From positions 35,745-99,744 of the forward strand of contig JAAYIY010000037.1 of the NCBI GenBank assembly GCA_012523185.1: a stretch of 64,000 bases of DNA, read 5' to 3'. This stretch comes from Clostridiales bacterium. Its GTDB lineage: Bacteria; Bacillota; Clostridia; Oscillospirales; Acutalibacteraceae. Of the stretch, positions 24,172 through 31,384 are shown piece by piece. Within the stretch, counting starts at the first letter, position 1, and the number at the start of each line of letters is the position of its first letter. The position numbers and the translations under genes are program-made. The notes below the pieces were generated by a model. The model saw only the letters and a program-made list of their open reading frames with translations, was not told the DNA's origin and did no database searches.

Positions 24172-24206
24172 ACGCCGCGGTCCGCGCGGCCGCGGTGTAA
24201 TTTTTT
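24172..24206 (+). terminator. GC-rich hairpin followed by six T
   Basis: ACGCCGCGG (24172-24180) pairs with CCGCGGTGT (24190-24198) with one G-T pair, then AATTTTTT. It lies about 100 bp upstream of the first SipW-type peptidase start, so that gene needs read-through or its own promoter. Confidence 0.65.
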
Positions 24207-24303
24207 GCTGATTGTTGTAAAAGTGCGATTTATGCGTTGCGTAATCATACAGTGCATAAATCACCCTTTTACTGATTTATCAAAAATCGGAGGAATAAAA
24301 ACA

Positions 24304-25287
24304 ATGAAAAGAATCCTTAACGCGATTGGCAACATTATTGTTACGTTAGTGTTAGTATTCGCTATTCTTGTCACAGTTTTAGTAATCACTTCAACAAAAA
24401 GTGAAATCGGGGTTCCAAGCCTTTTCGGCTATGCAATCATGAACGTTGAAACAGACTCGATGGAAAGCGAAGAGGGTTTTTTCACCGGGGATTTGATCCT
24501 GTTAAGGATGATTGAAAAGGAAGAAGCAAACGACCTCAAGGTCGGAGATGTCATCACCTTTTGGCGCTATTTAGCAAATGAAAGATACATAGAGACGCAC
24601 AGAATAATTGAAAACATATATGAAAATCAATATGCCTATGAGGTGGTTGACGGAATCAGGATTCACAACGGCAAAAAATGCTATGTGACAAAAGGCGACA
24701 ACACGCCGGGCGCCGACTTCCTTGCCGGAGGAGAGCTTGATTATGCCACGGATAACACAATAATCGGCGTTTGGGAGGGCAAAAGCATTCCGAAGCTGGG
24801 CGCCGCGATAAAGTTCCTGCGTTCGCAGATGGGATTCATGGTCTGCATTGTCGCACCCCTTGCGCTTTTATTCTTCTATGAGCTTTACAGATTTATTGTC
24901 ACAATGAATGAAAAGAAAAAAGAGACGGCTCTTGCCGAGGTAGCCGCTTCCGAAGAAGAAATAAGACAAAAAGCAATAGCCGAATACCTTGAAAAGCAGC
25001 AGGCGGAGCAGGCTTCAGCCGACGGCGCGTCCGCCAACAGGGAAGCCGAGCCTGCCGTCAGTGACGACGGCAAGGCAGCCAAGGAGCCGCAAAACCCACA
25101 GAACGCGGCCGATGAAAAGACGCCGGACGCACCGGACGCACCCAACACGCCGGACGCACCGGACGCACCCAACACGCCGGACACGCCGGACGCACCCAAC
25201 ACGCCGGACACGCCGGACGCGGCTGACGAGGAAGCACCGGCAGCCGAAGTTCCGGAGGACAAGACCCCGACGGCGGAGACGAAATAA
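24304..25287 (+). CDS. SipW-type signal peptidase A with repetitive cytoplasmic tail
   Basis: About 327 residues from ATG 24304 (GGAGGAA upstream). An N-terminal membrane helix (NIIVTLVLVFAILVTVLVI) leads to the ER/archaeal-type signal peptidase core: catalytic Ser in VETDSMES, FTGDLILL, catalytic His in ETHRII, and VTKGDNTPGAD. A second helix (about 180-200) is followed by a 115-residue cytoplasmic tail: a charged helix with QKAIAEYLEKQQ, then tandem Pro-Asp-Ala/Asn-Thr-Pro repeats. It should remove SipW-type leaders from the neighbouring subunits. Ordinary SipW proteins lack such a tail. Close paralogue of peptidase B. Confidence 0.88.
   Translation: MKRILNAIGNIIVTLVLVFAILVTVLVITSTKSEIGVPSLFGYAIMNVETDSMESEEGFFTGDLILLRMIEKEEANDLKVGDVITFWRYLANERYIETHRIIENIYENQYAYEVVDGIRIHNGKKCYVTKGDNTPGADFLAGGELDYATDNTIIGVWEGKSIPKLGAAIKFLRSQMGFMVCIVAPLALLFFYELYRFIVTMNEKKKETALAEVAASEEEIRQKAIAEYLEKQQAEQASADGASANREAEPAVSDDGKAAKEPQNPQNAADEKTPDAPDAPNTPDAPDAPNTPDTPDAPNTPDTPDAADEEAPAAEVPEDKTPTAETK
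25120..25222. repeat. In-frame GC-rich repeats encoding the PDAPNTPD tail
   Basis: Nested copies of GCCGGACGCACC and CCCAACACGCCGGAC alternate across about 100 bp inside the peptidase A tail. Units are multiples of three, so copy-number change would alter tail length without shifting frame. Confidence 0.8.
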
Positions 25288-25295
25288 ATATCGCG

Positions 25296-25326
25296 CGGGG
25301 CGGGTTTAATCCGCCCGCCCCGTTTT
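25296..25326 (+). terminator. Terminator after signal peptidase A
   Basis: CGGGGCGGG (25296-25304) pairs perfectly with CCCGCCCCG (25314-25322), followed by TTTT. Confidence 0.8.
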
Positions 25327-25434
25327 GGTTTATCTCTTTTGCCGCAAACCGGATAAAACCGTGATTTACAAGCTGCCGGGGGCAGCTCATAAATGACGGC
25401 TTTGTCAAAATTTTAAAAATGCGAGGTAATAATT

Positions 25435-26274
25435 ATGGTGAGGCGCAAGTTTTATGCATCGTTATTAATGCTTATTGTGGCATCTATGACGCTGGTATCA
25501 GGCACATATGCGTGGTTCTTAGTGGGAGGTTTCGGTTCGCTCTTTGACATCGGTTTTGATGTTATAGAGGCGGGCGCGGGCATTGAATTAAAAGGTTCGG
25601 CGTCATCAAGCACATGGAAATCGCATCTTGAGCGCGATGATTTTGCAGAGGGCAGTTTCCTTGACGCTGACACAGGCGCTTATTCACCAATTTCATCAAG
25701 TGACGCATCCAATGACAGCTTTATCAAGCTGAGTCTTGAGGACAACAACTATATTTCATCCTCAAACGTAGCCGCCGGTGTGGATTACAACAATTTCACA
25801 ATGTATGCAAGATCCACAACAGAAGCGCCTGTTAATATCGGGATGAAGATAGCCATAAGCAGTGATGAAAATGAGGCGGCCTGCGACGCGGCGCGCGTTT
25901 CCGTAACATTCGGAGGCTCCACAAAGATTTACGCTCTAAAAGGGCAGGCGGCGACTAACGCCGTCACATCAACATTTGCGGACGGAGCTGTCGTCGACAC
26001 AATCGAGGACAGAATCATCACAAGCGGGGACAGCGGATACTCTGCCGCCAATCTTGTTTCGCAGAGCTTCACCGAGCTTGACCCCACAGGAGTAATCGAC
26101 AGCTCGGGCGAACCGATACTTCTTGAGAACATTGTCGCCAACTCAAATGCCACAGGCTCTCAGATTGATGTGAAGATTTGGCTTGAGGGCAACGACGCCG
26201 ACTGCGTGGATCTTCCGTCCAACTCGATTGCGGGGCAGTCATTAACAGTCAAGATAACATTTACGACACTTTGA
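25435..26274 (+). CDS. SipW-type signal peptide protein, TasA/camelysin-like surface subunit
   Basis: A 279-residue secreted protein with leader MVRRKFYASLLMLIVASMTL and cleavage region SGTYAWFLVGGF, the SipW-dependent form. The mature protein is acidic and Ser/Asp/Ala-rich, predicted beta-rich, with an internal NFTMYARSTTEAPVNIGMKI strand region and a C-terminus IDVKIWLEGNDADCVDLPS before a final beta strand VKITFTTL. This shares WLEGxDxxC with the proteins at 22232 and 23218. It sits between peptidases A and B, either of which may process it. Confidence 0.8.
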   Translation: MVRRKFYASLLMLIVASMTLVSGTYAWFLVGGFGSLFDIGFDVIEAGAGIELKGSASSSTWKSHLERDDFAEGSFLDADTGAYSPISSSDASNDSFIKLSLEDNNYISSSNVAAGVDYNNFTMYARSTTEAPVNIGMKIAISSDENEAACDAARVSVTFGGSTKIYALKGQAATNAVTSTFADGAVVDTIEDRIITSGDSGYSAANLVSQSFTELDPTGVIDSSGEPILLENIVANSNATGSQIDVKIWLEGNDADCVDLPSNSIAGQSLTVKITFTTL

Positions 26275-26425
26275 TTTTCATTACCGAAGTTTTAAAGATT
26301 TTCAAAGCAACAGTCGTTTAGTTGCGTAAAGCCATATTAAACGGCAAGGCGCGCTAAACGGCAAAGATATCTTGGCATCAAAGCCGAAGGCATCCGAAAC
26401 CATCAATTTTCAAAGGAAACAAGTG

Positions 26426-27472
26426 ATGAAAATTAATCTTATGGAAAATAAGGTGTTCGCAAAGATAGCTAATGCTGTCGCGACAATCGTTCTTGTGTTT
26501 GCGATATTGATATGTGTTTTGGTAATTGCCTCGATGAAGTCGTCAACAGGCATGGCGCAGTTGTTCGGTTATTCCCTTTTGTCTGTGCAAAGCGAATCAA
26601 TGGAGCCCGTTTTTTATAAGGGCGACCTTATTGTTATAAAATGCACCGACGAAAACATGGTTTTCAATGAGGGCGAGATAATCACCTTCACCGCTTACAA
26701 CGACTACGGGAAAAAGTTTCTTAACACACACCGTATAATAAAAAAGCACACGAGCAGTGTCAGAAACAGCTATGTTACAAAGGGCGACAACGCGGACAGC
26801 GCCGACAGCAGAAAGGTTTATCAAAACTTTGTGCTGGGCAAATACACGGGGCATAAGCTTTCCGGATTCGGGACTGTCCTTGACTATGTAAGCTCAGGCG
26901 CCGGAGTCCTCATTTTCGTTGTGTTTCCGTCTCTCGTAATAATTATTTGGCAGATATATATATACATTAAAGAATCCTCAAAGCGCAAACGGGAGTTTCT
27001 TGAGGCTGTGGCATTGCAAGCGCAGTCAAACAGCGGCAAATATGTTGAGGAATATATAGCGTCGCAAGGGCTTAACGCCGTGAAACCGGCGGCTGACCCG
27101 CAGAATCTTCCGGAGCATGAAAAACAGCAGGTGATACAAGATTATCTGCGCGCTCAGCAAGAGGAGGAGGCAAAAAAGAAGGCAATAATCAACGAATATA
27201 TAGAAAAGCAAAAAGAAGCTGAGAAAAAGGCCGATGCGGATGTTGAGGCGGCAAAGATAAAAGCCATCATAAGTGAATTCCTTGCCCAGCAGCGTGACGC
27301 CGAAAGGGAAAAGTCCGGCACGAATAGCAACGAGGAGCAAGAGGGGCAAGAGGGGCAAGAGGGGCAAGAGGGGCAAGAGGAACAGGAGGGGCAAGAGGAG
27401 CAAAAAGAGCATGAGGGGCAAAGCGAAGAAGCTGCCGGAGATATAGGCGAACCGGACAGCAAAGGCAAATAG
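26426..27472 (+). CDS. SipW-type signal peptidase B with coiled, repeat-rich cytoplasmic tail
   Basis: About 348 residues from ATG 26426 (AAAGGA upstream). Membrane helix ATIVLVFAILICVLVIA, then the peptidase core: Ser in SVQSESMEP, YKGDLIVI, His in NTHRIIKK, VTKGDNADSADS. After the second helix (about 165-190) comes a 150-residue charged tail holding four related segments, VEEYIASQ, VIQDYLRAQQ, AIINEYIEKQ and AIISEFLAQQ, and then Gly-Gln-Glu repeats. Peptidase A carries one such segment (AIAEYLEKQ). The tail faces the cytoplasm and could bind the AAA+ protein encoded next door (inference). Confidence 0.88.
   Translation: MKINLMENKVFAKIANAVATIVLVFAILICVLVIASMKSSTGMAQLFGYSLLSVQSESMEPVFYKGDLIVIKCTDENMVFNEGEIITFTAYNDYGKKFLNTHRIIKKHTSSVRNSYVTKGDNADSADSRKVYQNFVLGKYTGHKLSGFGTVLDYVSSGAGVLIFVVFPSLVIIIWQIYIYIKESSKRKREFLEAVALQAQSNSGKYVEEYIASQGLNAVKPAADPQNLPEHEKQQVIQDYLRAQQEEEAKKKAIINEYIEKQKEAEKKADADVEAAKIKAIISEFLAQQRDAEREKSGTNSNEEQEGQEGQEGQEGQEEQEGQEEQKEHEGQSEEAAGDIGEPDSKGK
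27333..27420. repeat. 9-bp tandem repeats encoding GQE units
   Basis: GAGGGGCAA repeats about four times perfectly and then degenerates (AGGAACAGG, GAGGAGCAA and so on). In-frame, so slippage would vary tail length only. Confidence 0.85.
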
Positions 27473-27551
27473 CTTTACACATAAATTGATTGTTAAATCA
27501 GGCAAAGCTTTAACATATAAACGGCAAAATTTTTAAAAAGGTGGACTAAGT

Positions 27552-29111
27552 ATGGGAGCTATCACAAAATTCATGGGCGACTTTTTAGAGCAGTTTTTTG
27601 TCAAAGGCGTCTGGGGCATTCTTAAAGGAATAGCGCTCGGTATTGCCAACATATTTAATATCCCGAAATACATCACAATATTCAAAGGCTATGCTTCAGA
27701 GCTCGGCGGCGGCGGAATTGCGCTTGCGGTGCTGGCGATTATACTCGTCCTTGCCGTGCTGGCGGGCATAGCGTTTCTTCTTGTGCTGCTTTTCAGGAAA
27801 TATATCCGTTTTCGCAAGACTGTTGTTGACCAGGAAGAGCTGCTCAACGAGGTTGCGTCGCTTAATCGCGAAGTCATAAAACTGACGCTCGAAAAGGAAA
27901 AGATTCTGGCCATGAAGGTTTCGCAGCTTGGTCTGCGTCCCGGCGAAAGCCCATACCTTGAGGCTCCCGACGGAAGCGACGGAGAGTCCGACGAGGGCAA
28001 GGGTGAGGATTCTGACAAGCATGATGAGGATTACAGCCGTTTCTACAAGCTGACACAGGTTGATATTGAGCTTGAAGACTATCAGCCGCCCGAATACGAC
28101 AACGAAATAACGCTTCCGGGCATCATTGATATGTTCAGAAACTTTGCGGCGTCCAGGATGGGGCTTTATTACGAGCCCGGCATCATACGTCTTTTTATAG
28201 CGGCGTTCTCAACGACAAGGCTCATCATCCTTCAAGGTATTTCCGGAACGGGTAAAACATCGCTCCCATATTCGTTCGGCAAGTTCATCCAAAACGACGC
28301 GACAATTGCGTCTGTTCAGCCCTCATGGCGTGACAGAACAGAGCTTTTCGGATATTTTAACGAATTCACAAGGCGCTTTAACGAAACAGAAGTTTTAAAA
28401 AAGATGTACGAAGCGACTTACAAGGAAGATGTTTTTGTCACCATACTTGACGAAATGAACATCGCCCGTGTCGAATATTACTTTGCAGAACTTCTTTCAA
28501 TACTTGAAATGCCCAGCCGCGACGAGTGGGTTGTGAGCCTTGTTCCGTCTGTTTGGCCGACAGACCCGAAACACTTGTTTGACGGCAAGTTAAGGCTGCC
28601 GGAAAATATGTGGTATGTCGGCACAATCAACAACGACGACTCCACTTTCGCCGTGACCGACAAGGTTTATGACCGTGCTATTCCCATTGATATCAACACA
28701 AAGGGCAAATATTTTGAGGCGCCGTGGACAGATCACCTCACACTTAGCTACAAGCATCTTGAAGAAATGTTCAGAGAAGCAAAGGTAAAGCATAAGGTGT
28801 CCGAGGAAAGCTTGAGAAAGCTTTCGGAGCTGGACGACTATGTTATCGAGCATTTCCGCTTGGCGTTTGGTAATCGTATTGTCAAGCAGCTTGAGGACTT
28901 TGTCCCCGCGTTTGTAGCTTGCGGCGGCACCGAAATCGACGGACTTGACTTTGTGCTTTGCCACAAGATTCTCCGCAAGTTTGAGGCTCTGAACCTCTCC
29001 TTCATACGCGATGAAATCGGCGGGCTTATCACATATCTTAACAAGCATTTCGGAAAGTCAAACATGAAGGAATCAAAGGATTATCTCGAAAGGCTCCAAA
29101 AGCTTATCTAA
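27552..29111 (+). CDS. Membrane-anchored McrB-like AAA+ ATPase
   Basis: A 519-residue protein. An N-terminal hydrophobic region (about residues 56-82, IALAVLAIILVLAVLAGIAF) anchors it, followed by a short coiled coil (about 88-120) and an acidic linker (DGSDGESDEGKGEDSD). The AAA+ module has Walker A GISGTGKTSL (229-238), Walker B TILDEMNIARVEYYFAELL (297-315) and sensor GTINNDDSTFAVTDKVYDRA (357-376); the DExN(x)nExL spacing and GTxNxxD resemble McrB/MoxR-clade ATPases. No DNA-binding domain is apparent. Next gene, 50 bp on, encodes a McrC/DUF2357-like partner. Role as a motor for the surface system is inference. Confidence 0.85.
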   Translation: MGAITKFMGDFLEQFFVKGVWGILKGIALGIANIFNIPKYITIFKGYASELGGGGIALAVLAIILVLAVLAGIAFLLVLLFRKYIRFRKTVVDQEELLNEVASLNREVIKLTLEKEKILAMKVSQLGLRPGESPYLEAPDGSDGESDEGKGEDSDKHDEDYSRFYKLTQVDIELEDYQPPEYDNEITLPGIIDMFRNFAASRMGLYYEPGIIRLFIAAFSTTRLIILQGISGTGKTSLPYSFGKFIQNDATIASVQPSWRDRTELFGYFNEFTRRFNETEVLKKMYEATYKEDVFVTILDEMNIARVEYYFAELLSILEMPSRDEWVVSLVPSVWPTDPKHLFDGKLRLPENMWYVGTINNDDSTFAVTDKVYDRAIPIDINTKGKYFEAPWTDHLTLSYKHLEEMFREAKVKHKVSEESLRKLSELDDYVIEHFRLAFGNRIVKQLEDFVPAFVACGGTEIDGLDFVLCHKILRKFEALNLSFIRDEIGGLITYLNKHFGKSNMKESKDYLERLQKLI

Positions 29112-29161
29112 TCTGCCTTTGACATTTTTCGGCTAATTCAACGCAGAAGGGGACAACATCA

Positions 29162-31255
29162 ATGAGCAACGAAATAGTTTCTGAATTATATAATGATTAT
29201 CGTCTTAGCATGAACTCCATAATTGACAGCAGCGATTTTTACGGTCATATCATGGGCGCTATAAACAGCGGTAAAAATCAGTTTTCTTTATTCAACAGGT
29301 ATTTTGAAAAGAAAATTGATATCCGCTGGGTTGATGCTATCGAAAAATGTATAATTCCTCTTGATACAATCATCAGAAACCCTCGAAAGTTCATTGTGCA
29401 GGAAGAAGAAATTGTCCCGATTGAGCGCGCCAAAAAGATCACAGCCGAATCAGTGCGCCATCTTGCGCAGCACACAAACATGATAGCGCGCGTAGACGGA
29501 GACAGGGTCACTCCAAGCCAGATTTTAAATGTTTTCCGCGAGGAAAGCTTTGAGATTTATGAAAACCGCTTTATATTCACACTGATGAAAAACCTTCAGC
29601 ATTTCATCGACCAAAGATACGATGTCCTTTTCAGCCTTTCTAACGACGAAACAATGTCCTCGCTGAAAATGGACAGCGAAGTCGTCAACGGCAGAGAAAA
29701 GATAATGTTCAAGCTTGAGATAGGCACACAGACAACCGACGATTTAAGGGGAGAAAAGGTTGAGGATGTTAAGGATGCCACGGCGTTTCAGAGGGTTGAA
29801 AGGATTAAGAGGATTATAAACGAATTCGCGCATTCAACTTTTATGCGCGACCTTCAGGGCTGTACGCCCGTCCGCCCGCCAATAATGCGCACAAACGTGA
29901 TAAGCAAGGACATAAACTTCAAAGCCTGCCTTGAGCTTTGGCAGTTCATTTCGTCATATGACGAGGTTGGCTATGAGATTTTGACAAAAGAAACTGACGA
30001 GATGGTCAGCGGCGAATACATGGAAGATCTTTACAGGATGTTTGCCACGAACTATATGCTTCTCAAAAACAACTCCGTCGAGGAAGAAAATATAACAGGA
30101 AAAATCAAAAGACGCAAATTAAAACCCAAAATGCTGAAGCGCTTGGCAGAAGAGCTTGTGATGAATTACGACATGGAAGAAGTCGAAATCAGAAAGATTT
30201 TTGTCGACGAGCTTAAGCGCATAAGCAGAAAGAAGATTGCCGGCGAAGAAAAGATTAAAGCGGCAATTGCGCGCGCACTTCAATCAGAGGCCGCACGGAA
30301 GGCGGAGATACTTGAAAAGATTAAGGCTGAAATTCAGCGCAAGAAGGAAATCGAACAAAGGCGAAAAGAAAGAGAACGCCAAAGAATCGCGAAGCAAAAG
30401 CAGCTTGAGAAAGAGCGCATAGCAAGGCAAAAAGCAAGGGAAAAGGCAAAGAAAGAAAGAGAAATCGCTCTCGCAAAAGAAGCGGCACGCAAGGAAAAAG
30501 AGCGTGCAAGGATAGCAAAGGAAAAAGCCATAGCGGCGGAAAAGGCGGCAAAGGAAAAAGAAAGACTGCGCCTCCAAAGGGAAAAGGAACGCCAAGAAAG
30601 ATTAAAGGCAATCGAGGAAGAAAAGAAAGCAAGGGCAAAGCTTGCGGAGGAGAAGCGCAAAGAAAAGCTTCTTGAAATGGAAAAACAAAGGAAAGAAAAG
30701 GCGGCGCTTCAAAGACAGCGTGAAAGAGAGCGCATAGCGAAGCAAAAAGCGGAACTGCTTGCAAAGGAAAAGGCGGCAAGGCAAAGGCAGAGAGAAAGAG
30801 AAAAGGCGGCAAGGGAAAAGGCCTTGCAGCTTGAAAAAGAAAAAGCCGCGGCGGCAAAGCAGCGTGAAAGAGAGCGCGCAGCAAAGCAAAAAGCGGAACA
30901 GCTCGAAAAAGAAAAGATAGCCAAGCAAAAACAAAGAGAAAAAGAAAAGGCAGCAAGGGAAAAGGCTTTACAGCTTGAAAAGGAAAAAGCCGCGGCGGCA
31001 AGAGAGCGTGAAAGAGAGCGCGCGGCAAAGCTAAAAGCGGAACAGCTTGAAAAAGAAAAGTTAGCAAAGCAAAAGCAAAGAGAAAAAGAAAAGGCGGCAA
31101 GGGAAAAGGCTTTACAACTTGAAAAGGAAAAAGCCGCGGCGGCAAGACAGCGCGAAAGAGAGCGCATAGCCAAGCAAAAAGCGGAACAGCTTGAAAAAGA
31201 AAAGGCCGCGAAAACACTGCAAAAGCAGAAGGAAAAAGAAAAGACAGACGCTTAA
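29162..31255 (+). CDS. McrC/DUF2357-like protein with long charged coiled coil
   Basis: A 697-residue cytosolic protein. Residues 1-350 resemble the DUF2357/McrC N-terminal region: beta-rich start, then FEIYENRFIFTLMKNLQHFI (about 130-150), whose ENRF core is typical of McrB-partner proteins. The PD-(D/E)xK nuclease expected in McrC is not seen. Instead residues about 355-697 are almost entirely E/K/R/A/Q, a single very long helix or coiled coil with three 48-residue repeats near the end (EKAAREKALQLEKEKAA). It should reach tens of nanometres. Acting with the ATPase upstream is supported by adjacency. Confidence 0.75.
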   Translation: MSNEIVSELYNDYRLSMNSIIDSSDFYGHIMGAINSGKNQFSLFNRYFEKKIDIRWVDAIEKCIIPLDTIIRNPRKFIVQEEEIVPIERAKKITAESVRHLAQHTNMIARVDGDRVTPSQILNVFREESFEIYENRFIFTLMKNLQHFIDQRYDVLFSLSNDETMSSLKMDSEVVNGREKIMFKLEIGTQTTDDLRGEKVEDVKDATAFQRVERIKRIINEFAHSTFMRDLQGCTPVRPPIMRTNVISKDINFKACLELWQFISSYDEVGYEILTKETDEMVSGEYMEDLYRMFATNYMLLKNNSVEEENITGKIKRRKLKPKMLKRLAEELVMNYDMEEVEIRKIFVDELKRISRKKIAGEEKIKAAIARALQSEAARKAEILEKIKAEIQRKKEIEQRRKERERQRIAKQKQLEKERIARQKAREKAKKEREIALAKEAARKEKERARIAKEKAIAAEKAAKEKERLRLQREKERQERLKAIEEEKKARAKLAEEKRKEKLLEMEKQRKEKAALQRQRERERIAKQKAELLAKEKAARQRQREREKAAREKALQLEKEKAAAAKQRERERAAKQKAEQLEKEKIAKQKQREKEKAAREKALQLEKEKAAAARERERERAAKLKAEQLEKEKLAKQKQREKEKAAREKALQLEKEKAAAARQRERERIAKQKAEQLEKEKAAKTLQKQKEKEKTDA
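30780..31215. repeat. Three 144-bp tandem repeats in the coiled-coil region
   Basis: Near-identical segments starting around 30791, 30935 and 31079 recur with an exact 144-bp period (48 codons). They encode alternating halves EKAAREKALQLEKEK and RAAKQKAEQLEKEK. High DNA identity points to recent duplication. Confidence 0.85.
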
Positions 31256-31384
31256 AATCAATTTATTTTTAAACAGATAAGATGGCGCGGCAAAGCTTAT
31301 TTAATCAGGTTAAAAGGATTTTTAACATAATTAGACGTAAAGGCTCACATCTTTACACACATAAACGTCGGAGGTTAGCAAATT

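Noticed and set aside
25120..27420. Tandem repeats as a possible CRISPR array
   Set aside because: Units are 9-18 bp without unique spacers, in frame inside genes, and no cas genes are present.
30321..31217. Long antisense open frame opposite the coiled-coil region
   Set aside because: It is a by-product of the repetitive GAA/AAG-rich coding strand, giving Leu/Phe-rich translation with no ribosome site.
27552..31255. Reading the ATPase and its partner as a McrBC restriction system
   Set aside because: No nuclease domain or modified-base reader is visible, the ATPase has a membrane helix, and the neighbours are secretion and surface genes.
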